Below are positions 15,487 to 24,692 of a stretch of 53,495 nt of DNA, piece by piece. The stretch spans positions 1 to 53,495 of the forward strand of contig CABRHX010000015.1 of the NCBI GenBank assembly GCA_902470805.1, read 5' to 3'. The position numbers were made by a program, and so were the translations under genes. Numbering within the stretch: the first letter of the stretch is position 1; each line of letters starts with the position of its first letter. The notes beneath the pieces were generated by a model. That model was not told the origin of the DNA. It was given only the letters and a program-made list of their open reading frames with translations, and did not search any database. Source of the stretch: an uncultured Collinsella sp. (lineage in GTDB: Bacteria; Actinomycetota; Coriobacteriia; Coriobacteriales; Coriobacteriaceae).

Positions 15487-16398
15487 CTAAAAGCGGTTGC
15501 CGCGGAAGCCGCCACCGTTGCGGCCGCCGCGATCGCCACCGCGACCGCCACGGTCGTTACCACGGTTGCCGCCGAAGCCGCCACGGTTGCCACCGCGATC
15601 GCCATAGCCACCACGGTTGCCGCCAAAGCCGCCGCGACCGCCACGGTCGCCGCCACGGTCACCAAAGCCGCCACGGCCGCCGCGATCGCCACCGCGACCG
15701 CCACGGTCGCCGCCACGGCCACCGCGATCGCCAAAGCCGCCGCGACCACCACGGTCGCCGCCACGGCCACCGCGGTCGTCACGGCCGCCGCGAGGACCGC
15801 GGTCCTCGTCCAGGCCCATGGCGACGAGCGGAGCGATAACCTTATCGAGAGCGGCCATCAGCTCGGTGGCCTCCTCGTAAGAAAGCTCAGGCAGGAGCTT
15901 CTCCTTCTTGTTGGCAAGCTCGACCAGGCCCTCAGCGGCATCCTCGGCAGCGAAGACGACGATCTTGCGCATATCGCCCTCGGCGTCGTCGATGCGGCCG
16001 ACCAGATCGGAAGCCTCGGCCTCGGCCATCAGGCCATCGAGCTCACGAAGGCGCATGCCCAGCAGGTCGGACATTTCCTTCTGCTCCATCTTGGGCTTGA
16101 GGTCAAGAAGCTTGATGGCGCGCTCGATGTTCGCCATGCGCTCGGCCTTGGCCTCCTCCTCCTTGGAAATAGCAAAGCGACGGCTACGCAGCAGGCGGGC
16201 TGCCTTCTGCATCTTGTCCATCAGCTCTTCGTCATCGTAATCAACGGCGGCCTCGACAACCTCGGCCTCCTCCTCGGCGGAAACCTCGTCAGCAGCCTCA
16301 ACCTCGGCAGCTTCGGTCTCCACGGTCTCGACTGCCTCAACCTCGGCAGCCATGGTCTCGTTCTCGGTCTCGTTCATGATCTCTTCGTTCTCAGACAT
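15487..16398 (-). CDS. Acidic, RGG-repeat protein with a possible winged-helix core
   Basis: A 303-aa protein in three parts. Residues 1-58 are almost all Glu, Ala, Val and Thr (highly acidic). Residues 60-195 form a helical core (KMQKAARLLRSRRF, LLGMRLRELDGLMAEAE) resembling MarR-like winged helices. Residues 200-303 are tandem RGG/RGGFGDRGG repeats with many Arg. RGG boxes bind RNA and can drive condensation in eukaryotes; a similar role here is inference. AGGAG precedes the ATG. The gene is bounded by a structured 3' region. The exact cellular function is unknown. Confidence 0.8.
   Translation of the reverse strand: MSENEEIMNETENETMAAEVEAVETVETEAAEVEAADEVSAEEEAEVVEAAVDYDDEELMDKMQKAARLLRSRRFAISKEEEAKAERMANIERAIKLLDLKPKMEQKEMSDLLGMRLRELDGLMAEAEASDLVGRIDDAEGDMRKIVVFAAEDAAEGLVELANKKEKLLPELSYEEATELMAALDKVIAPLVAMGLDEDRGPRGGRDDRGGRGGDRGGRGGFGDRGGRGGDRGGRGGDRGGRGGFGDRGGDRGGRGGFGGNRGGYGDRGGNRGGFGGNRGNDRGGRGGDRGGRNGGGFRGNRF
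15490..15800. repeat. Coding tandem repeat (RGG tract)
   Basis: Degenerate 9-24 bp units such as CCGCCACGGTCGCC recur about 20 times in the 3' third of the RGG-protein gene. It is a protein-coding repeat, prone to slippage, and not a CRISPR array. Confidence 0.85.
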
Positions 16399-16550
16399 GA
16401 GACTCCTTCTTGGCCCTCTCGGGCATCATCGCCCCATTCGCGGGGCCCGTCGCGCACTCTTTGCGCTTTAAACATTCATGCCTCTCGGCAAAACGTCCAT
16501 TAGTTTATGGTGTCGCCCGCTAATCTAGCTGCAGAATCTATGTGCACACA

Positions 16551-17963
16551 TTAATGCGACATGTGCGACTCGCGGCGAGCGTACACAACCGATACCACAA
16601 ATCCGACCACGGCAATTACAGCCGCCACACGCACGGCTGCCGCAAATCCAATCGCCTGGGCAACGTCGGTCGCAACGCCAGCGGCGCCGGCAGTCGCCGC
16701 AGAACTCGAGAGCAGGCCGATAAACAGCGACGGGCCAAACGATGCGGCAATCATGTTCCACGTGTTGAGCAATGCCGTTCCGTGAGGATGCTCGGCGACA
16801 GGCAGCGTCTCCAAGCCGGCCGTTTGCGAGGGGCTCAGCACCAAACCGACTCCGGCATACACAACAACGGTCAGCGCCACGACGACGCCGATGTTCATGC
16901 TTGCGGCCGTCATCGAGATGGCAGTATGTCCCACGGCAATCAGGGCAAAGCCGACCGGCAGCAGCGGCCATGCGCCGTGGGCGTCCATCACGCGTCCGCC
17001 CACAATCGAGGTCACGGCATTGCAGGCAATCGCCGGCAAAATGAGCAAGCCCGCAACAAGGGCGGTCATGCCGTATGCGCCCTCAAAATAGAGCGGCAAC
17101 AAAACGCTCATCGAGAACGTCGTCATCATCGACACCACCACAAGCAGACACGCAGGCCAAAAACGAACGCTCGCCATGGGACGCACGTTAAGCACCGGAT
17201 GCTCGAGCTTGAGCTGGCGGGCCGCAAACAGGCCGAGCAGCACAATGGCGGCGAAAAGCGCCACGATACCGGCAATCAGATTGGTCGAGAACTCGCCTAC
17301 GGAATACACAAATGCCGTAATGCCGGCGGCGAGCAAAACAACCGACAGAATATCAAGCGTGGTGTTCGAGCGCTCTCCAACATTCTGAACAAGCTTAACG
17401 CCCGCCGCAGCGACCGCAATGCCGCCCACCAGCGACACTACAAACACTGCCCTCCAGCCAAACAACGTGCACATAAGACCGCTGATCACGGGACCAAATG
17501 CCGGCCCTAGCGTAATGCAGGCACCGCCCAGGCTCAGATACAGACCGAGCTTCTCGCGCGGGGCGCAAGACAGCACCACGTTCATCATGAGCGGGAACAA
17601 GATGCCCGATCCCGCAGCCTGCAAAATACGGCTTGGCAGCAAAACGCTAAACGACGGAGCGACCAAACACAGGACTTCGCCGGCGACCAGACATCCGCAT
17701 GCGAAAAACAGCAGCTTGCGCGTCGAGAAACGACCGGACAGGAAGGCCATGATGGCCGTAAAGATCGATGTCACGATCATGTAGCCCGAAACGAGCCACT
17801 GCGCCGTGGTGGCACTCACCGAAAAGGCCGCCATAATGTCGTGCAGCGCCACGTTAATGATGTTCTCGTTAAACGCGGCAACAAAGGCTGCAACATACAT
17901 TACGACGAGAATCGCCGAGGCTGTCGACGGTGATTGAGTTTGCTTTTGGGATTTGGTCCCCAT
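16551..17963 (-). CDS. MFS drug-efflux transporter (DHA2/EmrB-QacA type)
   Basis: A 470-aa inner-membrane proton antiporter. The N-terminal helix carries NENIINVALHDI, the place of the DHA family D-x-T-x-x-x-x-A motif; FLSGRFSTRKLLFF is the cytoplasmic loop motif A, and GPAFGPVISG is motif C typical of exporters. About 14 membrane helices are apparent. ATG 17963 is preferred over longer frames because AGGAAGG lies 6 bases upstream. Substrate unknown. It is divergent from the deformylase gene. Confidence 0.87.
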   Translation of the reverse strand: MGTKSQKQTQSPSTASAILVVMYVAAFVAAFNENIINVALHDIMAAFSVSATTAQWLVSGYMIVTSIFTAIMAFLSGRFSTRKLLFFACGCLVAGEVLCLVAPSFSVLLPSRILQAAGSGILFPLMMNVVLSCAPREKLGLYLSLGGACITLGPAFGPVISGLMCTLFGWRAVFVVSLVGGIAVAAAGVKLVQNVGERSNTTLDILSVVLLAAGITAFVYSVGEFSTNLIAGIVALFAAIVLLGLFAARQLKLEHPVLNVRPMASVRFWPACLLVVVSMMTTFSMSVLLPLYFEGAYGMTALVAGLLILPAIACNAVTSIVGGRVMDAHGAWPLLPVGFALIAVGHTAISMTAASMNIGVVVALTVVVYAGVGLVLSPSQTAGLETLPVAEHPHGTALLNTWNMIAASFGPSLFIGLLSSSAATAGAAGVATDVAQAIGFAAAVRVAAVIAVVGFVVSVVYARRESHMSH

Positions 17964-18167
17964 GAAATTCCTTCCTCTTAGAACGACAATCGCATCGCCC
18001 CAGAGGAACGGTCCAGGGCGAAAATGAGCCCTAGACTTACGCCAGACGCCGTACACGACGAATCTGACAACATGGTCCAACGTCGAAAGATTGTAACGCG
18101 GTCGCGCAGCTTTCCTTCCGCGCTATTATTAAAAGTCCACGAAAGCATGAGACATGAGGAGCCCGCC

Positions 18168-18578
18168 ATGATTAAGCCCATCATGAAATCCGAGTTCTTT
18201 TTACGCCTGCCTTCCGAAGACGCGGGACCCGACGACGCCGTGATCGGGCAAGACCTCCTGGATACGCTCCACGAGCATGAGCACGAGTGCGTGGGCCTCG
18301 CTGCCAACATGATCGGCGTGCGCAAACGCATCATCTGCGTAAAGGACGGCAACAGGACACTCCTGATGTACAACCCTCAAATTCTTGAGCAGGTCAATGC
18401 CTATCAGACGAGCGAAGGATGCCTCTCGCTGATCGGCGAGCGTCCCTGTACCCGCTATCGCCGCATTAAGGTTGAGTATTTGGACGAGAACTTCGTCCAC
18501 CGCATCAAAAACTTCTCGGGCTACACCGCCGAGATCATCCAACACGAAATCGACCACTGCCAAGGAATCGTTATATAG
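18168..18578 (+). CDS. Peptide deformylase, short form
   Basis: A 136-aa metalloenzyme expected to remove the formyl group from nascent proteins. All three motifs are intact: GLAANMIG (43-50), EGCLSL (83-88, metal Cys85) and QHEIDH (125-130, His126, Glu127, His130). It is shorter than typical deformylases (150-180 aa). GAGGAG lies 8 bases before ATG 18168. A second homologue at 25790-26209 has lost the catalytic Glu. Whether this is the housekeeping enzyme cannot be told from the window. Confidence 0.85.
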   Translation: MIKPIMKSEFFLRLPSEDAGPDDAVIGQDLLDTLHEHEHECVGLAANMIGVRKRIICVKDGNRTLLMYNPQILEQVNAYQTSEGCLSLIGERPCTRYRRIKVEYLDENFVHRIKNFSGYTAEIIQHEIDHCQGIVI

Positions 18579-18593
18579 TTCCGACGATTCAAG

Positions 18594-18630
18594 AAAGCTC
18601 CCCGCAGCAAAACAACTGCAGGGAGCTTTT
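18594..18630. terminator. Bidirectional terminator between deformylase and aminotransferase genes
   Basis: AAAGCTCCC-GCAG pairs with CTGC-GGGAGCTTTT with one internal mismatch. T runs occur on both strands, serving the two convergent genes. Confidence 0.85.
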
Positions 18631-18653
18631 CATAGTGCGGAGCTTCTATCCCA

Positions 18654-20174
18654 CTAGTTCTGGCGGTAGTGATCGAAGAAGTCGGCCAAATCTTCGAGCG
18701 ACTCTTTGAGCACTTCCATGCGCGGCAGGTACACGATGCGGAAGTGGTCGGGCTCGGCCCAGTTAAAGCCGCCGCCGCGCGTGATCAGGATCTTCTTCTC
18801 GTGCAGCAGGTCAAGGGCGAACTGCTCGTCATCGGTGATGTTGAACTTCTTCACATCCATCTTGGGGAAGATGTAGAACGCCGCGCGCGGCTTGACCACC
18901 GAGATGCCGTCAATCTTGTTGAGCGCCTCATACACAAAGTTGCGCTGCTCGTAGACACGGCCGCCGGGACGGATGTAGTCGTTAACGGACTGATGACCAC
19001 CGAGTGCCGTCTGAACGATCGACTGGGCCGGCACGTTGGAGCACAGGCGCATGTTGGAGAGCATGTTGATACCCATGATGAAGTCGCTCATGCAGCGCTG
19101 GTTGCCCGAAAGCACCATCCAGCCAATACGATAGCCCGCAATCATGTGCGACTTGGAAAGGCCACTAAAGGTAACGCAGGGCAGGTCGGGGGCGAGCGAG
19201 GCAATCGAGACGTGCTCGTAGCCGTCCATGCACAGGCGGTCGTAGATCTCATCGGCAAAGATCATCAGCTGATGCCTGCGTGCAACCTCGACGATGCCCT
19301 CGAGCACCTCGCGCGGATAGACGGAACCCGTGGGGTTGTTAGGGTTGATGATGACGAGGGCTTTGGTCGCGCTCGTGATCTTGGACTCCATATCCTCCAG
19401 GTCGGGATACCAATCCGCCTGCTCATCACACAAATAATGTACGGGATGACCTCCGGCAAGGGTCGCGCACGCCGTCCACAGCGGGTAGTCGGGACTGGGG
19501 ATCAGAATCTCGTCGCCATTGTCGAGCAGCGCGTTCATCGAAAGCTGAATGAGCTCGGACACGCCGTTGCCCGTGTAGATATGCTCCATCTGAACGTTGG
19601 GCAGGCCCTTGATCTGCGAATACTGCATGATCGCCTTGCGCGCAGAGAACAAGCCACGCGAGTTGGAATAGCCTTCGCAGTCGGGCAGCTGCTGGCGCAT
19701 GTCCTTGATGACCTCATCGGGCGTGCGGAAACCGAAGGGCGCCGGGTTGCCGATATTGAGCTTGAGGATGCGCTCGCCCTCGTCCTCCATACGGGCGGCC
19801 TCGTCGACGACGGGACCGCGTACATCATACAGGACGTTATCGAGCTTGGTGGATTTAGAAAAAGTACGCATGGTGGTGCTCCTTGCAATTTGAGCTGAGG
19901 GATGGGGTTCGGGCTTGGAAACGTTGCGGGGCGATGATGTCTCGCCTTGATCGGCGTCACCGGCGAGCAGCCAGGTAACATCGACCTCCAAAATGCGGGC
20001 GAGCAGCTCTGCCACATCGCGCCGCGGAATCGTCTTGCCGCTCACATATTGGCTCATCTGACTCTTGCCGAGTTTTTTGCCGAGCATCTCCGATGCGCGG
20101 ATTACGTCCGACTGGCGAACGTCACAATCGGACATAGTCTGTCGCAGGCGATCGCTAAACGTCTCTTGGGCCAC
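18654..20174 (-). CDS. HTH (XRE)-aminotransferase class I fusion, AlaA-like
   Basis: A 506-aa fusion. Residues 1-72 are an XRE-type helix-turn-helix (RLRQTMSDCDVRQSDVIR, SQMSQYVSGKTIPRRDVAELLARIL). After a ~30-residue linker, residues from about 101 form a complete PLP-dependent alanine/aspartate-type transaminase, with NPNNPTG, IFADEIYD, the PLP lysine in SGLSKSHMIAGYRIGW, and FRIVYLP. AlaA-type enzymes make alanine from pyruvate and glutamate. The start is GTG 20174 because AGGAGG lies 6 bases upstream. Four TTCAATT boxes upstream suggest autoregulation by the fused domain. Confidence 0.88.
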   Translation of the reverse strand: MAQETFSDRLRQTMSDCDVRQSDVIRASEMLGKKLGKSQMSQYVSGKTIPRRDVAELLARILEVDVTWLLAGDADQGETSSPRNVSKPEPHPSAQIARSTTMRTFSKSTKLDNVLYDVRGPVVDEAARMEDEGERILKLNIGNPAPFGFRTPDEVIKDMRQQLPDCEGYSNSRGLFSARKAIMQYSQIKGLPNVQMEHIYTGNGVSELIQLSMNALLDNGDEILIPSPDYPLWTACATLAGGHPVHYLCDEQADWYPDLEDMESKITSATKALVIINPNNPTGSVYPREVLEGIVEVARRHQLMIFADEIYDRLCMDGYEHVSIASLAPDLPCVTFSGLSKSHMIAGYRIGWMVLSGNQRCMSDFIMGINMLSNMRLCSNVPAQSIVQTALGGHQSVNDYIRPGGRVYEQRNFVYEALNKIDGISVVKPRAAFYIFPKMDVKKFNITDDEQFALDLLHEKKILITRGGGFNWAEPDHFRIVYLPRMEVLKESLEDLADFFDHYRQN

Positions 20175-20194
20175 AGGAACCTCCTTGCTGGCAA

Positions 20195-20277
20195 AGTTCA
20201 ATTTATAGAACACGAATTGAACCAGAGTTCAATTTAGGCAGCAGTATAACGCGGCACCTCATTCGAAAGTTCAATTT
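20195..20277. promoter_or_regulatory. Four-box operator of the HTH-aminotransferase gene
   Basis: AGTTCAATTT occurs at 20195-20204, 20226-20235 and 20268-20277, and the inverted GAATTGAAC at 20214-20222. On the minus strand a TTGAAC -35 within the second copy and TCTATA 17 bases later make a promoter, so the boxes cover both promoter elements. The likely ligand is the gene's own XRE domain. Confidence 0.65.
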
Positions 20278-20336
20278 CATAAGAAAATGTACCGGACTCT
20301 GAGATTTGCCCAAAGCGGACAATGATGTGTACACGT

Positions 20337-21194
20337 TTAGAGGTATTCGAGGAAACGAGCGGCAGCAAGCGAAACGTCAGCCGTTCGATATATGGCGTTG
20401 ATCTGCCGATGGGGATGCCCTTCGAGCGGACGCACGGCAACATCGAACTGGCAGCGGCGCAAGATAAGTGCGGGAAGAATGCTCACGCCCAGGCCGTCCT
20501 CGACCATGGCCATAATCGCATAGTCATCCCAGGTAGACAGCTTGGAGCGCACCGCCAGGCCCGCGCGGCGAAACAGCGGTGTAATCTCGTCGTCGCTACC
20601 GCGTTCTAGCAGAATAAACTGCTCGTTGGCCAAATCGGCAAGGGAAACGACCTCCGCCGCGGCAAGCGAGGAGTCCGCTGGCACCACGGCCATCAGCTCG
20701 TCTTGCACCAACGGCCGCGACGCCATGCCGGCGCCGCGTGGTTCGCGCGGAATAAAGCCCAGGTCGCAGCGGCCTTCCGCCACCCATTGCTCAATCTCGG
20801 AGTAATCACCCATCAGCAGCTCGTAATCGATGTCCGGGTGATCGGCGCGAAAGTGCGCAATCACCGGCGGCAGCACGTGGGTCGCCACACTCGAAAACGT
20901 ACCGATGCAGATTTTGCCGCGCATGAGCCCACGCATCTCATCCACCCGTCGCTGCAAGCGAGTGAATTCCTCACAGAGCGCCTCAACCGCCGGCATAACT
21001 TGCCGCCCGTCGGCAGAAAGCACTACGCCCTCGTGGCTTCTATCGAGAACTTTAAAGCCCCAGTCGGCCTCAAGATCGGCCACCATACGGCTCACGCCCG
21101 ACTGCGAATAGCTCAGCCGCTCGGCGGCGCGCGTAAAACTGCCGGCGCGCACGGTCTCGAGCAGCACCTGCATCTTTTGAACATTCGTTTCCAC
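20337..21194 (-). CDS. LysR-family transcriptional regulator
   Basis: A 285-aa regulator. The N-terminal winged helix (MQVLLETVRAGSFTRAAERL, SQSGVSRMVADLEADWGF) binds DNA; the rest is the periplasmic-binding-like effector domain. The GTG at 21194 is preferred over the ATG at 21215 because GGAGGG lies 5 bases upstream. It is divergent from an EamA transporter, and a 17-bp dyad in the 118-bp gap fits a LysR site, so it probably controls that transporter. Confidence 0.88.
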   Translation of the reverse strand: METNVQKMQVLLETVRAGSFTRAAERLSYSQSGVSRMVADLEADWGFKVLDRSHEGVVLSADGRQVMPAVEALCEEFTRLQRRVDEMRGLMRGKICIGTFSSVATHVLPPVIAHFRADHPDIDYELLMGDYSEIEQWVAEGRCDLGFIPREPRGAGMASRPLVQDELMAVVPADSSLAAAEVVSLADLANEQFILLERGSDDEITPLFRRAGLAVRSKLSTWDDYAIMAMVEDGLGVSILPALILRRCQFDVAVRPLEGHPHRQINAIYRTADVSLAAARFLEYL

Positions 21195-21266
21195 GGCAAC
21201 CCTCCACCTATGCATGAGCTTTTGTCATGTTATCTATGCATTATATTCGCTTTTCTTCTAAATCCA

Positions 21267-21283
21267 GTTCACCCATAGTGAAC
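21267..21283. promoter_or_regulatory. Likely LysR binding site
   Basis: GTTCAC-CCATA-GTGAAC is a perfect 6-bp dyad in a LysR-like spacing, 29 bases upstream of the EamA gene start and between the divergent genes. Confidence 0.5.
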
Positions 21284-21312
21284 ATGCTCGGATATAGAGG
21301 GGATGTCAGCGT

Positions 21313-22224
21313 ATGAACAACGGACTGTTTACGTACTTAGCAGCATTGCTGTTGTTTGGCTCCAACGGCATCATCGCTGCCGCCATCGCGCTCCCGAGCT
21401 CCGATATCGTGCTCCTGCGCACGTTTTTGGGCGCGCTCTCGCTTGTCACCATCCTCGCCATCACCCAACGCCATAAGTTGCAGGCGCCATCTCGCCCCCG
21501 CGAAGCCGCAGCCCTCCTCCTCTCGGGAGCCGCGCTGGGCGCCAGCTGGATTTTTCTGTTCCGAGCCTACCAGACGATCGGCGTCGGCACATCCTCGCTG
21601 CTGTACTACTGCGGCCCCATCATCGTCATGGCCCTCTCCCCGCTCATCTTTGGCGAAAAACTGACCGGCGGCAAAATCGCCGGGTTTATCGCCGTCGCCT
21701 GCGGCGCTTTTCTCATTGCAGCGCAAGGTCTAGGCGGCAATATGCCCATTGCGGGTATCGCCTGCGGCATCGCCTCGGCATTTTGCTATGCGCTGATGGT
21801 CATCGCCAGCAAGGGTGCGCCACACATCGAAGGCCTCGAAAACTCCACGCTCCAGGTGAGCGCCGCCTTTGTGACCGCGCTGGTCCTCACGCTCATCACG
21901 CAGGGCGCCCCCTCATTCCTGTCCGTCGGCGTCGCCGCCAGTATTGATTGGCGTGCCGTCGTCATGCTCGGCGTCGTCAACACCGGCATCGGTTGCCTGC
22001 TCTACTTTAGTGCTGTCGCTAAGCTGCCCGTCCAGACTGTCGCGGTCGTCGGCTACCTCGAGCCGCTTTCGGCCGTCGTGGTTTCGGCCGTCCTTTTAGG
22101 CGAAGCCATAACGCCGGTCCGTCTGATGGGTGCCGCACTTATCATCGGCGGCGCGATCTTTTGCGAACTCGCCGGCAAACGCGCAGGTGCCAAGACCGGC
22201 ATCGCTCAGGCAGCACGCGCCTAA
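21313..22224 (+). CDS. EamA/DMT family transporter
   Basis: A 303-aa inner-membrane protein with ten predicted helices in two EamA repeats (GASWIFLFRAYQTIGVGTSSLLYY in the first; GIGCLLYFSAVAKLPVQTVAVV and LEPLSAVV in the second). Family members export metabolites or amino acids. The ribosome site before ATG 21313 is weak (AGAGGGGATG). Paired with a divergent LysR regulator. The substrate is unknown. Confidence 0.87.
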   Translation: MNNGLFTYLAALLLFGSNGIIAAAIALPSSDIVLLRTFLGALSLVTILAITQRHKLQAPSRPREAAALLLSGAALGASWIFLFRAYQTIGVGTSSLLYYCGPIIVMALSPLIFGEKLTGGKIAGFIAVACGAFLIAAQGLGGNMPIAGIACGIASAFCYALMVIASKGAPHIEGLENSTLQVSAAFVTALVLTLITQGAPSFLSVGVAASIDWRAVVMLGVVNTGIGCLLYFSAVAKLPVQTVAVVGYLEPLSAVVVSAVLLGEAITPVRLMGAALIIGGAIFCELAGKRAGAKTGIAQAARA

Positions 22225-22258
22225 CAGCCCCTGCTTTGAAATGCCACCTGCGTACATG

Positions 22259-22282
22259 AATAATCCCCAGATGGGGATTATT
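22259..22282 (+). terminator. Hairpin after the EamA gene
   Basis: AATAATCCCC-AGAT-GGGGATTATT is a perfect 10-bp stem 35 bases after the stop. The following T run is weak (TTGTCT). Confidence 0.75.
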
Positions 22283-22381
22283 GTCTAAAACACCCCGATG
22301 TGCCAAACTGCTCTTATATGTATAAAGATGGCATAAAGGTCTGCTGCCCTTTGCAGGGGCCAGATGTCCAAGGGAGTCCAC

Positions 22382-24613
22382 GTGGCACACAACAAACTGG
22401 AGGCAAGCCCCCAAGATCAGCGTGGTCAAGGCGGGCATGGAGCCATTCCCCTCTCCGCTGGCATGCTGCTCGTTACGCTCGGCGTCGTCTACGGCGACAT
22501 CGGCACGAGCCCCATGTACACCATGAAATCAATCGTCGCCAACAACGGCGGCATCGGCACCGTCAGCGAGGACATGATTCTGGGCGCGCTTTCGCTCGTC
22601 ATCTGGACCATGACGCTCGTGACCACGGTCAAGTACGTGGTAATCGCCATGAAGGCCGATAACCACAACGAAGGCGGCATCTTCGCCCTGTTCAGCCTTG
22701 TGCGCAAGGTGGCACCGTGGCTGATTCTCCCCGCCATGATCGGCGGCGCGGCGCTGCTCGCCGACGGCATCCTCACCCCCGCGGTCACGGTCACCACAGC
22801 CATTGAGGGCCTGCGCACCATCGAGTGGGGCCACGCGCTATTGGGTGACGGGCAAACCAACGTCATCATTATTACCATCATCATTATCTGCGGCCTATTT
22901 GCCATGCAGCGCGCCGGTACCTCGTCGATCGGTAAGCTGTTCGGCCCGCTCATGACGCTGTGGTTCCTGTTCCTAGCAGGCGCCGGCCTGTTCAACATGC
23001 TCGGCAACCTGTCCATCCTGCGCGCGCTCAACCCCATCCGCGGCATCATGTTCCTGTTCTCGCCCATCAACCACTCGGGCATCATGGTGCTCGGCTTTGT
23101 CTTTCTGTCGACGACCGGCGCCGAGGCGCTCTATTCGGACATGGGTCACGTGGGCAAGGCTAACATTTACGCATCCTGGCCGTTCGTAAAGGCGGCCCTT
23201 ATCCTTAACTATCTGGGTCAGGGCGCTTGGCTGCTCGCCAATAACTCCAACCCCCAGATGCTCGCGATGGATATCGTCAACCCGTTCTATATGATGCTCC
23301 CCGAGCCCCTGCGCCCCTTTGCCATCGTGCTTTCGGCCGTGGCGGCCATCATCGCCTCGCAGGCGCTCATCACCGGCTCGTTCTCGCTGGTATCCGAGGC
23401 AACGCGCCTCAACCTTATGCCGCACCTGCGCATCCACTACCCCAGCGACACCAAGGGTCAGCTCTATATTCCGCTCGTCAACAACATCATGTGGGTCGGC
23501 TGCATCTTCATCGTGCTGTTGTTCCAGAACTCCGAGCGCATGGAGAGTGCCTATGGCCTCGCCATTACCGTGACCATGCTCATGACCACAACGCTTTTGA
23601 CGAGCTATATCGCCGGCATTCTCAAGCACAAGCTGGGCGCCTGCTTCTTTGCCCTGCTTTTTGGCGCCATCGAGCTCTGCTTCTTTGCCTCGTGCCTCAC
23701 CATGTTCTTTGACGGCGGCTACGTCATGATCTTCTTGGCCTCGCTGCTGTTTGGTCTTATGTACGTGTGGCGCCGCGGCACCGCCATTGAGCGCACGCAG
23801 ACGATCCTGTTGCCCGTCTCCAAGTACATCGATCAGCTCGACCGCCTGCGCAATGACGAGACTTACCCCGTGCTCGCCGACAATCTGGTGTTCCTCACCA
23901 ACAGCCCCGATCCGCTCACACTCGACCGCGACGTGCTCTATTCCATCCTGGACAAACATCCCAAGCGCGCCAAGGCATACTGGTTCATTAACGTACACGT
24001 TACCGATGAACCCTATACGCACGAGTATTCCGTCGAGACCTTTGGCACGGACTTCCTGTTCCGCGTGCGCCTGGACCTGGGCTTTAAGGTCAACCAGCGC
24101 GTTAATGCCTACCTGCGCCAGATCGTTGGCGACTTGATGGCATCGGGCGAGCTGCCACCGCAGCATCACACCTACTCCATCTACGAGACACGCGGCAACG
24201 TGGGCGACTTCCGTTTTTGCATGCTGCGCAAGATGCTCGCCCCCGAAACGGACATCAACCGCAACGACCACCGCGTGATGGCCATCAAGTACGCCGTCCG
24301 CCGCGCCTGCGGAAGCCCGGCACGCTGGTACGGTCTTGAGAACTCGGCCATCATCATCGAGTACGTGCCCCTCTTTGCCCGCATGCGTCCGGCGGTCAAA
24401 CTCGTACGCACCCACGTGCCGCTCGAGGTCCAGATCGAGGAAGCCGAGGAAATGGAAGTCGATATCTTCTCGGACGACCTGGTCAACGGCAACGAAGCCG
24501 GCAGGAACATGAACGTCGACCCCACCGAGCTGCTCGAGAGCGTCGCCGATACGCCCGAACAACAACAGCTCGACGGCCTCGAGAGCGAACAACTCAACGA
24601 CGCCAACTTCTAG
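22382..24613 (+). CDS. kup: Kup potassium uptake protein
   Basis: A 743-aa K+/H+ symporter of the inner membrane. The signature GVVYGDIGTSPMYTMKSI lies near the N-terminus. About 12 membrane helices are followed by a soluble C-terminal region with VLDKHPKRAKAYWFINVHVT-like strands and an acidic tail. I favour GTG 22382 (AAGGGAG 5 bases upstream); ATG 22364 would add 6 residues and is also possible. The upstream 130 bases hold no recognised c-di-AMP riboswitch. Its own terminator follows. Confidence 0.93.
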   Translation: MAHNKLEASPQDQRGQGGHGAIPLSAGMLLVTLGVVYGDIGTSPMYTMKSIVANNGGIGTVSEDMILGALSLVIWTMTLVTTVKYVVIAMKADNHNEGGIFALFSLVRKVAPWLILPAMIGGAALLADGILTPAVTVTTAIEGLRTIEWGHALLGDGQTNVIIITIIIICGLFAMQRAGTSSIGKLFGPLMTLWFLFLAGAGLFNMLGNLSILRALNPIRGIMFLFSPINHSGIMVLGFVFLSTTGAEALYSDMGHVGKANIYASWPFVKAALILNYLGQGAWLLANNSNPQMLAMDIVNPFYMMLPEPLRPFAIVLSAVAAIIASQALITGSFSLVSEATRLNLMPHLRIHYPSDTKGQLYIPLVNNIMWVGCIFIVLLFQNSERMESAYGLAITVTMLMTTTLLTSYIAGILKHKLGACFFALLFGAIELCFFASCLTMFFDGGYVMIFLASLLFGLMYVWRRGTAIERTQTILLPVSKYIDQLDRLRNDETYPVLADNLVFLTNSPDPLTLDRDVLYSILDKHPKRAKAYWFINVHVTDEPYTHEYSVETFGTDFLFRVRLDLGFKVNQRVNAYLRQIVGDLMASGELPPQHHTYSIYETRGNVGDFRFCMLRKMLAPETDINRNDHRVMAIKYAVRRACGSPARWYGLENSAIIIEYVPLFARMRPAVKLVRTHVPLEVQIEEAEEMEVDIFSDDLVNGNEAGRNMNVDPTELLESVADTPEQQQLDGLESEQLNDANF

Positions 24614-24634
24614 CGACGTCGCGAATCGACGACA

Positions 24635-24668
24635 GCGGCCCTGCACCTCACGAGAGATGCAGGGCCGC
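24635..24668. terminator. Terminator between kup and the bile salt hydrolase gene
   Basis: GCGGCCCTGCA pairs perfectly with TGCAGGGCCGC (11 bp) around a 12-base loop, serving two convergent genes. Confidence 0.85.
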
Positions 24669-24692
24669 TTTGTATCGCGACGGACTTGTCAC

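Noticed and set aside
15490..15800. CRISPR array
   Set aside because: The repeats are short, irregular and in frame, and encode RGG units; there are no unique spacers of constant length.
18669..19898. A 409-codon plus-strand frame over the aminotransferase gene
   Set aside because: Antisense to a gene with clear transaminase motifs; no ribosome site and no domain.
22973..24646. A 557-codon open frame on the minus strand over kup
   Set aside because: His/Gly/Glu-rich low-quality translation without motifs, fully antisense to Kup.
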